DNA of 24,597 nucleotides from Bacteroidales bacterium (lineage in GTDB: Bacteria > Bacteroidota > Bacteroidia > Bacteroidales > UBA1715). Below the pieces are notes generated by a model that was not told where the DNA came from, searched no databases, and saw only the letters and a list, made by a program, of their open reading frames with translations. Position numbers and translations under genes: made by a program. Each line of letters opens with the position of its first letter. Positions within the stretch are counted from its first letter, which is position 1. The stretch is taken from positions 1-24,597 of the forward strand of contig JAFZTG010000057.1 in NCBI GenBank assembly GCA_017618935.1, read 5' to 3'. Below, in pieces: positions 8,221 to 16,285 of this stretch.

Positions 8221-11200
8221 TTAATTTCCAATCGTTACCGTAGCATCGGAATTCATCTTGATGTAATACCCTTTGCCAGGTGTAAGTTTTGTTTGTGACG
8301 ACGACAAATCCTTCAATTCGGTGTACTTGCCTGCTATACCCGACAATATCGTTGACGCATTTGCCTCCGATAATTTTGGATAGCCAAGAAGATTCCAGCC
8401 AGCCTTTAATGAAATCGTGGTCAATGTAGGAGCCACGCCTTCAACCGAAATTGAGCAAGCAGAAGTTGCTTTTACCAAATATGCTTGTCCGTATTCAAAT
8501 TCCGTAATACTTTGAAGTTTGTCCGCCTTATTTGGTTTGTAGAATCCGTCGTTATTCTTAACGATTGAGATTTTGCTCATATTTGAGCCCAACACGCTTG
8601 CTATGCTTGCATCGTCAGGCAACACATAGAACGAAATCAAGTTCCAGCCAGCCGAAAGCGAGATGCTTTGCGTAACCGTAGATTTTAACGTCGTAAATGA
8701 TTTTTCAGTATTAAATTCTGACATGTTTCCAGCCTCATCGTATGCACGCACTTTGATAGTGTATTCTGTATTGTCGGTCAAGTTAGACAAATTGATAGAA
8801 TTTGTCGTAACCGATTGCAATTTTGTTCCGTTAACAAATACATCGTAACCCGTAACCGCAGTATTGTCGGTTGAAGCTCCCCACGAAACCGAAGCAGAGT
8901 TTGTCGTTACGTCGCTCACAGTAATGGTACCAGGAACAGACGGCGCCTCGGTATCACCCGCACAATTCGGATTATCAGGATCAAGCACTGCAAAGACAGG
9001 AGTTCTCACACACGAAGAGCCAGAGTTTATCACCCAATTGGCAAGACCAGGGAAAGGATGATTTGATTGCGTTCCGTTTGTTGCGCCAGTGAATTTTATA
9101 ACCTCTTGATTTCCCTGATATGTAGAGTAATTCGGCCCATTCTCATAAAATCCGACAGCGGCATTCGAAGGTTTTATATTCAATTTATATGAACCTGGCG
9201 TACTAATAACAATTGGACTATTTTCAAAAGATACGGTTTTGTAACCTTTCCCCGAAACATTCGCAGTTGCGGTAAATGTTTGTTTTGCGCCACCACTGTT
9301 TTCAAGTGTAGCAGTAAACGTTTGATTTCCTTGATTATACACGTCTTGAATATAAACATCGATGGATGTAATTTGTAATGCGGCATAAGTCGTGAACAAT
9401 GCCGAAATCTCACCCCAGTTCACTGCCGTACCAGAGAAAGAGTTTTGTTTAGGTCCAGCGGTGAAGTTTATAGAACTTGCATCTTGCACATAATAGGTTT
9501 TTGACGCAGTAATACTTGGTGAATACGTTGAACCAGTAGCCAACGCACTACCTTCCTCTGCAACACTGTACCATGCGAAGTCGCCATCACTTGCGACAGA
9601 AAGCGTCACCGTACCAGCCGAGCAGATCGTATCTCCAACTACCACAGGCAGTTGCGATGTTACAACTGCCTCATCTGACTTGCTTGAACAGCCCGAAGCA
9701 CTAATGGTAAGTTTATATGTTCCACCAGAATACGCAGTATAAGAATTTGTGGTTGCACCTGAAATCACTTTATTGTCTTTGTACCACGTATAGGTAATTC
9801 CATCGCCAGCCACATCGGTTGAGAACGTAGCCGAGGTAACCTTACACAATTCAGCATCGTCGCCAATGGCAATATCAGGCAATGTAGCCGAAACCACCAC
9901 TTTTCCCGTTGTTGTCCAGTCACTACCTGTCGTTTCAATCAATTCACAAGAATATGTTCCTGCCTCGGTAACGGTAATGCTTGTTTTACCGTTATGTTGA
10001 GAAAGCAGTGTGCTACCCTTATACCATTTGTAGGTAACTTGTTCCCCTTGTTTTAAGTTTGACAAATCAACCGTTGCCGTAATCGTAGCACTGCCCGTAC
10101 CGCACAAGGTCAACTCTGGTCCAAGGTCCGGGGTTGGATGACCGAATTTGTTTGTATCGACAGGAGACGTTTTTGAAACGATATATGCCAAAGCACCGAC
10201 CAAACCAGCATTATAGTCAATACCACCTTCGGTGATTTCATAATCTTGTGTCGCTGCGTTCATAATTGTTGAAGGATTGTATCCTTTACCTCCACCAAGA
10301 AAACCAAATTGAGCATTACGAGTTGGAATATTAAGATTTTGTTGTGCAGCATTGATGTTATCGGTCAAATAAACATTTCTGTGATGTGGATGTTTGAACG
10401 AGGTATAATTGCCACTTTTCGGAGTAAAACCAACAATGTAAGAAAAATTCGAACCATTGTTACCCATTATAAAGTCAACATTACCATAAATGAAACTATC
10501 AACCGTATTCTTTTTCTTATAGGTATCGTACAATGCTGTAATAAATGCCACATTTCCATTGTATCGAAGCGTTCCCCAGTTATCAGACGATTGATAAACA
10601 TTGTTACTTGCCTTTCCCTTATAATAGTTGGTAATGAACTTTTCCAACAACTCCAATTGAGAAGTGTCACCTAGTTTAAGAAGGTTGTAGATGGCAATAT
10701 CGTCACTATTATTGTAGCCAAATTGCCAGTTGTGATCATTAACATTTCCTTTATTTGAGATAGCATCATTCTTATAGCTATTGTCACCCGTTGCCCAATA
10801 TAGTTCCGCAGCAGCGCAAATATAGGCATCGTATGGATTTTTGTGAGCGGGATAAAAACTTCCTCCGTCCGCAGAATTACCTTTATGGGAACTTGCGTAT
10901 GAATAAGCATATTTTGCATGTTGCAAACATGTAGCAGCAAAATCTGGGTCAAATTTCTTATATACTTTAGAGAACAAAGCCAATGTAGCAGCACAGAAAG
11001 AAGGCATTGCACAATCATTCGGATTCTTCACTATCGATCTGGAACCGTTATTTTGTCCACCTTGATTTTTAGGAAGGGCAGCCATAGCAACAGAGGTAAC
11101 CCAGTTTGTATGGTCGGCACCACCATCTCCTACTTGAGAATAGAAAGTGCTGGCATTAGGAGCACACTTTATAAAGAACTCACAAGCAAACTTAATCTCA

Positions 11201-11688
11201 TCCAATACGTCGGGAATGCCATTAGGCGTACCTTTTCCCCCTTCCCATGTGAAATCCTGTGCCGCACGATAACCAGAATAATCGTATGAATAATAATCAT
11301 CGTATCCGGCAGGCCACTCAGAATACCCCTTCAAAACGATATATGCCGAATAATACTGTGTCTGCCCGAATTTTACGTGGTCACCACAATCGAACCAACC
11401 ACCGCTCAAATCAACGGAACCGTCGGCATCGTTCGTAAAATCATATCCTTTTCTGTATGCACTTGCACTAAAACCTTTGCCCGACAAACCAGACTGGTCG
11501 CTTTGAGAAACCTCGTGATCGATAATCAACCAGTTGGGACCTTCCAATGACTTCTGGCTGGAACGCTGAGCGCCATAAAAACGAAGTGTCATCCACGTCG
11601 CTTTTTTATAGTCCTCGGTGGTAAATTTTTGTGCGACAACTTCTAACGAAGCAGCAACAACAAGGAGTGAAATAAGTATCTTTTTCAT
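8221..11688 (-). CDS. Secreted multidomain GH9 endoglucanase (cellulase)
   Basis: Predicted to hydrolyse beta-1,4-glucan. With the start at ATG 11688 (1155 residues) the N-terminus is a signal peptide ending near AQ20; a TTG-initiated frame from 11715 would put nine charged residues before it. The GH9 catalytic domain spans about 21-505. It has GGWFDCGDHVKF (D100, D103), the HPHHR motif (about 433-437) and E487 in ITEGGIDYNAGLVGAL as the expected acid. Next come three Ig-like modules (about 520-605, 605-680, 680-740), a beta-rich region of unknown type (740-910), a fibronectin type III domain (915-1001) and two related C-terminal repeats beginning SLSAGWNL and SLKAGWNL (about 1005-1155). No typical type IX secretion C-terminal signal and no lipobox were seen, so final location is uncertain. 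No clear TAnnTTTG promoter precedes it; TAACTTTA is the nearest match. Confidence 0.92.
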   Translation of the reverse strand: MKKILISLLVVAASLEVVAQKFTTEDYKKATWMTLRFYGAQRSSQKSLEGPNWLIIDHEVSQSDQSGLSGKGFSASAYRKGYDFTNDADGSVDLSGGWFDCGDHVKFGQTQYYSAYIVLKGYSEWPAGYDDYYSYDYSGYRAAQDFTWEGGKGTPNGIPDVLDEIKFACEFFIKCAPNASTFYSQVGDGGADHTNWVTSVAMAALPKNQGGQNNGSRSIVKNPNDCAMPSFCAATLALFSKVYKKFDPDFAATCLQHAKYAYSYASSHKGNSADGGSFYPAHKNPYDAYICAAAELYWATGDNSYKNDAISNKGNVNDHNWQFGYNNSDDIAIYNLLKLGDTSQLELLEKFITNYYKGKASNNVYQSSDNWGTLRYNGNVAFITALYDTYKKKNTVDSFIYGNVDFIMGNNGSNFSYIVGFTPKSGNYTSFKHPHHRNVYLTDNINAAQQNLNIPTRNAQFGFLGGGKGYNPSTIMNAATQDYEITEGGIDYNAGLVGALAYIVSKTSPVDTNKFGHPTPDLGPELTLCGTGSATITATVDLSNLKQGEQVTYKWYKGSTLLSQHNGKTSITVTEAGTYSCELIETTGSDWTTTGKVVVSATLPDIAIGDDAELCKVTSATFSTDVAGDGITYTWYKDNKVISGATTNSYTAYSGGTYKLTISASGCSSKSDEAVVTSQLPVVVGDTICSAGTVTLSVASDGDFAWYSVAEEGSALATGSTYSPSITASKTYYVQDASSINFTAGPKQNSFSGTAVNWGEISALFTTYAALQITSIDVYIQDVYNQGNQTFTATLENSGGAKQTFTATANVSGKGYKTVSFENSPIVISTPGSYKLNIKPSNAAVGFYENGPNYSTYQGNQEVIKFTGATNGTQSNHPFPGLANWVINSGSSCVRTPVFAVLDPDNPNCAGDTEAPSVPGTITVSDVTTNSASVSWGASTDNTAVTGYDVFVNGTKLQSVTTNSINLSNLTDNTEYTIKVRAYDEAGNMSEFNTEKSFTTLKSTVTQSISLSAGWNLISFYVLPDDASIASVLGSNMSKISIVKNNDGFYKPNKADKLQSITEFEYGQAYLVKATSACSISVEGVAPTLTTISLKAGWNLLGYPKLSEANASTILSGIAGKYTELKDLSSSQTKLTPGKGYYIKMNSDATVTIGN

Positions 11689-11819
11689 ATATCGTCGTTT
11701 CTTCTTATTAGACAATTTTCTTTTGTTTTACCCTATAAAACATAGATAGAAAAATTCGTCATAAAGTTACACATTTTTTGCAAAAATTTCAGCATTTATA
11801 TTTTTTTTTCGCTTTTGAA

Positions 11820-11848
11820 TTGCTTTTCAAAAAATTTATCTACTTTTG
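11820..11848 (+). promoter_or_regulatory. Promoter of tRNA-Leu
   Basis: TTG at 11820-11822 and TACTTTTG at 11841-11848 (TAnnTTTG) with 18 bases between. The -7 element ends 10 bases before the mature tRNA 5' end, so the transcript would have almost no leader. Confidence 0.75.
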
Positions 11849-11858
11849 TGCACCCTAA

Positions 11859-11940
11859 GCGGATATGGTGAAATTGGTAGACACGCCAGACTTAGGATCT
11901 GGTGCCGCGAGGCTTGTGGGTTCGAGTCCCCCTATCCGCA
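11859..11940 (+). tRNA. tRNA-Leu (anticodon UAG)
   Basis: An 82-nt cloverleaf. The acceptor stem is GCGGATA/TATCCGC with discriminator A11940; the D-arm stem is GTG/CAC with GG in the loop. The anticodon stem CCAGA/TCTGG encloses CTTAGGA, with anticodon TAG at 11893-11895. A long class II variable arm contains GCC/GGC, followed by the T-loop TTCGAGT. CCA is not encoded. The T stem GTGGG/CCCCC has one T-C mismatch at its second pair. It reads CUA and probably other CUN leucine codons. Confidence 0.97.
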
Positions 11941-11947
11941 CAAAAAT

Positions 11948-11972
11948 AACCGCTCACGTCAGCGGTTTTTTT
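11948..11972 (+). terminator. Intrinsic terminator after tRNA-Leu
   Basis: AACCGCT (11948-11954) pairs with AGCGGTT (11961-11967) around a CACGTC loop and ends in a run of seven T. It lies between tRNA-Leu and the trigger factor start at 11995, leaving only 22 A/T-rich bases with no TAnnTTTG match. Confidence 0.85.
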
Positions 11973-11994
11973 ATTAAATTTTAATAATTATACA

Positions 11995-13329
11995 ATGAAC
12001 GTAACAAGACAAGGTGAAGGTTTGGTATCAGTCTTAGCAGTGCAAATAGCACAAGCTGACTACGCAGAAAAGGTTGATACAGTTTTAAAAGATTATCGTA
12101 AAAAAGCTAACGTAAAAGGTTTCCGTCCTGGCACCGTTCCTATGGGAATGATAAAACAAATGTACGGAAAATACGCTACAGTAGAGGAAGTGAATAAACT
12201 TGTATCGGAAGCGTTACAAAACTATTTCAAGGATAACAAACTTCACGTTTTGGGCGAACCTCTTGCCAACGAAGGTCAAAAAGAAATAAACTGGGACAAA
12301 GACACTGATTTCGAATTCCTTTTCGACGTTGCTTTCGCTCCTGAAATCAATATTGAACTTTCAAAGAAAAACAAAGCTGATTATTACAAAATTACTGTTG
12401 ACGACAAGATGATTAACGATACTGTTGAATCATATTGTGGCCGTTTTGGAAAGCAAGAAGACGTTGACGACATTAAAGGTACTGAATTCGTTGCTGGTCC
12501 TTTGAAATGCGTTGGTGCTGAAACATGCGTTGAAACAGGATCTTTGTTGTTGACTCGTGTAAAAGACAACAAGGAACTTGCTAAATTCAAGAAAGCGAAG
12601 AAAGGCGATGTTGTGACATTCAACCCGAAAAAAGCATTTGACGACGAAGAAGAGACAAAATTATTCACAGGTGCTAAGGTTGAGAACACAGCAGCAATGG
12701 AAGCTGACTATGAACTTACCGTTAAGTCAATCAAACGTTACACAAATGCAGAAGTAAACCAAGAATTGTTCGACAAAGTTTTTGGCAAAGGCAATATCAA
12801 GAGTGAAGAAGAATTCAAGGCACGTATCAAATCAGATATGGAAAGGAATTTCGCTATGAACAGCGACTTCAAGTTCTTGGCTGATTTCAAGAAAAAATTG
12901 TTGGACACAAATAAAATCGAACTTCCTGAAGATTTCTTGAAACGTTGGTTGCTCGAAGCAAACAAGGAAAACGAGAAAATCACTCCAGAGCAAATCGAGA
13001 AAGAATTTCCTCTCTTTATGGAAGACTTGCGTTGGCAGTTGATTAGCGGTAAAATCGTGAAAGACAACAACATCCAAGTAAATCCTAACGAGATTGAAGA
13101 AGCGGCAAAAGATTTCACTCGTATGCAACTTGCTCAATATGGTTTGACGAATGCCGATGACAAGATGGTTGAAAACTGGAGCAAGGAAATCTTGAAGAAT
13201 CGCGACCAAGTAAATCAAATTTACGAGATGGAAGAAAACAAAAAATTGATTGCGTACTTCAAAGAAACTGTCAAAGTTGCAGAACAAGAGGTCACTCTTG
13301 AGAAATTCAACGAATTGGCAACAAAATAA
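11995..13329 (+). CDS. tig: Trigger factor (ribosome-associated chaperone)
   Basis: Binds ribosomal protein L23 near the exit tunnel and shields nascent chains from misfolding. The 444-residue product carries the ribosome-binding loop signature GFRPGTVP at residues 42-49. A middle region of about residues 145-240 follows at the place of the peptidyl-prolyl isomerase domain; it looks divergent from FKBP, as is usual in Bacteroidetes. The long, charged, helical C-terminal substrate-binding domain completes the protein. The start ATG is 22 bases after the tRNA-Leu terminator. No separate promoter motif was found, so expression may come from read-through of the tRNA transcript or from a promoter that does not match the consensus. 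clpP follows after a terminator and its own promoter. Confidence 0.93.
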   Translation: MNVTRQGEGLVSVLAVQIAQADYAEKVDTVLKDYRKKANVKGFRPGTVPMGMIKQMYGKYATVEEVNKLVSEALQNYFKDNKLHVLGEPLANEGQKEINWDKDTDFEFLFDVAFAPEINIELSKKNKADYYKITVDDKMINDTVESYCGRFGKQEDVDDIKGTEFVAGPLKCVGAETCVETGSLLLTRVKDNKELAKFKKAKKGDVVTFNPKKAFDDEEETKLFTGAKVENTAAMEADYELTVKSIKRYTNAEVNQELFDKVFGKGNIKSEEEFKARIKSDMERNFAMNSDFKFLADFKKKLLDTNKIELPEDFLKRWLLEANKENEKITPEQIEKEFPLFMEDLRWQLISGKIVKDNNIQVNPNEIEEAAKDFTRMQLAQYGLTNADDKMVENWSKEILKNRDQVNQIYEMEENKKLIAYFKETVKVAEQEVTLEKFNELATK

Positions 13330-13348
13330 TTATACATTATTATATTGT

Positions 13349-13380
13349 AAAAAAGGACAAGCGAAAGTTTGTCCTTTTTT
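13349..13380 (+). terminator. Intrinsic terminator after tig
   Basis: AAAAAAGGACAAGC (13349-13362) pairs with GTTTGTCCTTTTTT (13367-13380), with one G-U, closing a GAAA tetraloop on a C-G pair. The right arm doubles as the U-tract. It separates tig from clpP. Confidence 0.9.
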
Positions 13381-13398
13381 GTTTTCTCTCGCTGAGAC

Positions 13399-13429
13399 TT
13401 GAAAATTCAAAAGAAAAAACGTATATTTG
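13399..13429 (+). promoter_or_regulatory. Promoter of clpP
   Basis: TTG at 13399-13401 and TATATTTG at 13422-13429 with 20 bases between. The motif lies just after the tig terminator and 35 bases before the clpP ATG. Confidence 0.75.
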
Positions 13430-13464
13430 TTTCATTAAATAAATTAATAATTAGATAAATCTTT

Positions 13465-14136
13465 ATGGAAAACGATTTCAGAAAATTTGCGACCAAACAC
13501 TTGGGCATCAACAGTTTGGTCTTAGACCAATATGTATCAGCAATGGAAGGAAGCTACATTTCCCCGACAATTATCGAAGAACGTCAGTTGAATGTGGCTT
13601 CAATGGATATTTTTTCTCGATTGATGATGGACAGAATCATATTTCTTGGCTCTCCAATTGACGACTATGTTGCAAATATTGTTCAAGGACAATTGCTTTA
13701 TCTCGAGTCTGCCGATTCGTCAAAAGACATTCAGATTTACTTGAATTCCCCTGGTGGTTCCGTATATGCCGGTTTGGGAATTTACGACACCATGCAATAT
13801 ATTAATGCCGACGTAGCTACTATCTGTACAGGTATGGCAGCTTCAATGGCAGCAGTATTGTTGGCTGGCGGAGCCAAAGGCAAACGTATGGCGTTAACTC
13901 ATTCCAGAGTGATGATTCACCAGCCACTCGGAGGTGCGCAAGGTCAGGCATCGGATATGGAAATTACGGTGAAAGAAATCCAAAAATTGAAAAAAGAATT
14001 GTACGACATTCTTGCTCTTCACACAGGCCATCCGTTCGAGAAAATCGCAGCCGACTCCGACCGTGATTACTGGATGACTTCTGAAGAAGCGAAAGAATAC
14101 GGAATGATTGACACGGTAATGGTGAAAAACAAATAA
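13465..14136 (+). CDS. clpP: ATP-dependent Clp protease proteolytic subunit
   Basis: Serine peptidase that forms the double-heptamer chamber of ClpXP or ClpAP and degrades unfolded or tagged proteins. The 223-residue product has the full triad: S127 in [12 protein letters not shown]152 in VMIHQPLGG and D201 in DRDYWM. The spacing from H152 to D201 equals that of the E. coli enzyme. [14 protein letters not shown] gives the oxyanion-region glycines. The N-terminal extension of roughly 30 residues before the ClpP fold is common in the phylum. It has its own promoter after the tig terminator. clpX, which often follows clpP, is not the next gene; two secreted proteins of unknown function are. Confidence 0.97.
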   Translation: MENDFRKFATKHLGINSLVLDQYVSAMEGSYISPTIIEERQLNVASMDIFSRLMMDRIIFLGSPIDDYVANIVQGQLLYLESADSSKDIQIYLNSPGGSVYAGLGIYDTMQYINADVATICTGMAASMAAVLLAGGAKGKRMALTHSRVMIHQPLGGAQGQASDMEITVKEIQKLKKELYDILALHTGHPFEKIAADSDRDYWMTSEEAKEYGMIDTVMVKNK

Positions 14137-14144
14137 TATTTTTG
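14137..14144 (+). promoter_or_regulatory. Possible -7 element upstream of the first barrel-like gene
   Basis: TATTTTTG directly after the clpP stop matches TAnnTTTG, but no TTG lies at the usual distance upstream (the nearest is 26 bases away). A transcript from here would have a leader of about 45 bases. Confidence 0.3.
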
Positions 14145-14195
14145 TATTTTAAACACAACTTTTTCTAAATCGTTGTATATTGCTAAAAATATTCT

Positions 14196-14888
14196 ATGAA
14201 AAAAATTATTCTTCTTTGTTCAATCGTATTAATGAGTTATTGTGCCTCCGCACAATTAGCTCGTGTGTTTTTCTTTTCGGGCGGTTTCAGTTTTTTGACT
14301 GACGCATATATGTCAACCACAAATTTAAAACCGGACAATACAAACCCAAAAGTTCTTACGGCAGAAGAATCTTTTCAGTATTTTCAATGGAATTTTTTTA
14401 GTGGAATACTTTCAGCCCGAATGATGTTGGTACCACTTACCGTTAATTCGTCAATCAGTGTCTCTGCATCACCAACACTAAGCGCAGGAGCTATATATCC
14501 CGTCCATAATCTGGGTTCACGTTACGGATTGAACGCGGTCATTCCCGTGTATGCAGAATTAAATATCGGAGCAGCGGCACGTTATATTTCCTCGAAAGAT
14601 TGGGGTTTGTGTCTTGGCGCAGGTTTTGAATATTTCGCTTCACCCCTTTGTTCATACGATTTTTCAGACACAGGATATAATAATTCCGACTTTATGAAAA
14701 CGTGGATTTTACCATCTTGTAAAGTGGCTTATCGTTACTGGTCGAAAAAAAATAAGGTAAATGAAGTGATTTTACGCGTAGGATTTGGTGAAAAATCAGA
14801 AGATTTTTATACCTTTGACGAACAAACTTCCAAACAGTATAGACCAATGCACGTTGGTTTATCGTTTTTGAAGATTATAAATTATTAG
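14196..14888 (+). CDS. Secreted beta-rich protein, probable outer-membrane barrel (paralogue 1)
   Basis: Function not recognised. The 230-residue product has a signal peptide (MKKIILLCSIVLMSYCASAQ, cleavage likely after AQ20). A mature part rich in alternating polar/apolar stretches, aromatic residues and glycines follows, consistent with a small outer-membrane beta-barrel. It ends in SFLKIINY, with an aromatic C-terminal residue as in many barrels assembled by BamA. The next gene encodes a protein of similar size with the closely matching end SFLQYINY, so the two appear to be tandem, strongly diverged paralogues. The gap to that gene is 24 bases (no terminator), suggesting one transcript. 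The gene starts 59 bases after clpP and may be co-transcribed with it or use the weak promoter candidate. Confidence 0.7.
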   Translation: MKKIILLCSIVLMSYCASAQLARVFFFSGGFSFLTDAYMSTTNLKPDNTNPKVLTAEESFQYFQWNFFSGILSARMMLVPLTVNSSISVSASPTLSAGAIYPVHNLGSRYGLNAVIPVYAELNIGAAARYISSKDWGLCLGAGFEYFASPLCSYDFSDTGYNNSDFMKTWILPSCKVAYRYWSKKNKVNEVILRVGFGEKSEDFYTFDEQTSKQYRPMHVGLSFLKIINY

Positions 14889-14912
14889 AAATTTAAATAT
14901 AATTAATTGATT

Positions 14913-15653
14913 ATGAAACGTTTAGTACAATTAGTAGTCTGTTTAGTTTTGATTTCGACAACGGCATTTGCCGGCAGAGGTGGCTTTGGAGAAAGATTAT
15001 TTTTCCAAGTTGGTGGAACTATTGGTGCCGATGTCTTGAATATGACAGGTATCATTGCAAAGGATAATGAAAATATGCGCACTATCACAAGTTTGCAAAC
15101 AGAATACTCAAGTCTTAATGTTAATTATGCAACATTAATTTTAGCTGGTAGAATTAATTTCTTGGAAATGACAACAAACTCAGCTTTGTCATTAAATTTT
15201 AGACCTTCGGCAAGCTTTGGTCGCGCATATAATAGCGCAGGCGGTGGAAATACCACAATGTTACGATTGCCTTTCACTCTTGAGTTCAACTCGGGAGCAG
15301 CTTCTACCGCTTCAACGCGTTCAAAAACTGGTTTCGCTTTTGGTGGTGGTGCTGAATATGTGATGTATCCTCTTGGAAATGCAGTTTCGATTGCGGAAGA
15401 CCCGAACAACAATGGTGGTATTTCCGCATACAACCGTGACTTAAAAGCAAGTTGGTTACAACCAGTTGTATATGCAGGTGTTAAATTCTTCGGGAAACAC
15501 TACTACTGCCGTGAAATCAATTTCAAAGCATCTTTCTCGTCTATTGCAACTGTTGACAATAAGACAAACGTTGACGCCGACAAATTCGGTACAATCAGCG
15601 ATTTCAAGACTGTTGGTTTGATGATTTCTTTCTTGCAATACATAAACTACTAA
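14913..15653 (+). CDS. Secreted beta-rich protein, probable outer-membrane barrel (paralogue 2)
   Basis: Function not recognised. From ATG 14913 the product has 246 residues and a signal peptide ending near AFA20; an in-frame TTG at 14907 would add only two residues. The mature part begins GRGGFGERLFFQVGG and continues with short amphipathic beta-like segments separated by polar, glycine- and asparagine-rich turns (for example KTGFAFGGGAEYVMYPLG). It ends SFLQYINY. The matching position of a central glycine-rich GxGxEY strand (GAGFEYFA in the upstream protein, GGGAEYVM here) and the shared C-terminus support common ancestry with the preceding gene. It is followed by a perfect-palindrome terminator shared with the convergent lipoprotein gene. 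Confidence 0.7.
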   Translation: MKRLVQLVVCLVLISTTAFAGRGGFGERLFFQVGGTIGADVLNMTGIIAKDNENMRTITSLQTEYSSLNVNYATLILAGRINFLEMTTNSALSLNFRPSASFGRAYNSAGGGNTTMLRLPFTLEFNSGAASTASTRSKTGFAFGGGAEYVMYPLGNAVSIAEDPNNNGGISAYNRDLKASWLQPVVYAGVKFFGKHYYCREINFKASFSSIATVDNKTNVDADKFGTISDFKTVGLMISFLQYINY

Positions 15654-15670
15654 TAATAATTGTATGATAT

Positions 15671-15704
15671 AAAAAAGGGTTGTCAATATTGACAACCCTT
15701 TTTT
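15671..15704 (+). terminator. Bidirectional terminator, perfect palindrome
   Basis: A 34-base perfect inverted repeat runs AAAAAAGGGTTGTC, AATATT, then the exact complement. It carries A- and T-runs on both sides, so it can end the plus-strand barrel-like gene and the minus-strand lipoprotein gene that converge here. Confidence 0.92.
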
Positions 15705-15731
15705 ATTTTCTTTGAAAGACACTACGCGTCA

Positions 15732-16220
15732 CTATCTATTTTCTATCGCCACAACCTTAAAGATTGTTTCATCACCCATAGGGAAAGGCATATCGCTATT
15801 CAAATCTTCAACGACAAAAGTTATAAGCCCTTTCTCATACTCAAAACGAAAATTCTCTCCTAGGGCAAGTGTGTCACCGGCTTCATTAGTATATAAAAAC
15901 GGGTAAACATACGGAAGCATATTCCAAGAGCAAGAATTTGTTTCCGCATCATACATAAACCAATAATAGGCCAAAACCGCACCTTTGTTCACTACATTGT
16001 TCGTAATGTCGGGATCTTCACATTCGGCAAACAAATATTTCCGACCATCACCATAATATCCTTCCTGCCATTCATCTCCTCTTATGGCATATTCACGAGT
16101 ATAGACTTTCGATCCATATTCGGTGTAGTACTCTTCTGTAATGTACTCCCTTTCGCAACTTGTAGCTAACAGCGATACAGTTGCAATAAAACCAAGTGTT
16201 AAAAAGTGTATCCGTTTCAT
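15732..16220 (-). CDS. Small lipoprotein of unknown function
   Basis: Function not recognised. From ATG 16220 the product has 162 residues and a lipoprotein signal (MKRIHFLTLGFIATVSLLATSC) with lipobox LATSC, so it is probably anchored in the inner or outer membrane. A frame from ATG 16316 would place 32 extra residues before the signal and pass over the promoter, so it is rejected. The mature part is acidic and aromatic, with EREYITEEYYTEYGSKVYTREY followed by a segment containing YYWFMYD. The C-terminus reads like an all-beta domain (FRFEYEKGLITFVVED). Similar small lipoproteins are frequent in Bacteroidales, but I cannot name a family. It has its own promoter and is transcribed away from the divergent gene at 16421. 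Confidence 0.72.
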   Translation of the reverse strand: MKRIHFLTLGFIATVSLLATSCEREYITEEYYTEYGSKVYTREYAIRGDEWQEGYYGDGRKYLFAECEDPDITNNVVNKGAVLAYYWFMYDAETNSCSWNMLPYVYPFLYTNEAGDTLALGENFRFEYEKGLITFVVEDLNSDMPFPMGDETIFKVVAIENR

Positions 16221-16251
16221 TTTTTCTATTTTTTTTTTACAAAAATAAAAG

Positions 16252-16285
16252 CAAATATAATGCCACAAACAATTATTCTTCAAAA
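16252..16285 (-). promoter_or_regulatory. Promoter of the small lipoprotein gene
   Basis: On the minus strand TTTTG (complement of 16281-16285) and TATATTTG (complement of 16252-16259) are separated by 21 bases. The leader to ATG 16220 is about 25 bases and is A-rich just before the start. Confidence 0.7.

Noticed and set aside
10309..11289. Plus-strand open frames of about 120 codons within the cellulase region
   Set aside because: They are opposite the GH9 catalytic domain, whose motifs are intact on the minus strand, and have no recognisable start context or domain.
8221..11688. Polysaccharide utilisation locus around the cellulase
   Set aside because: No SusC/SusD pair or further glycoside hydrolase adjoins it; the sigma/anti-sigma pair is over 6 kb away on the other strand beyond housekeeping genes.
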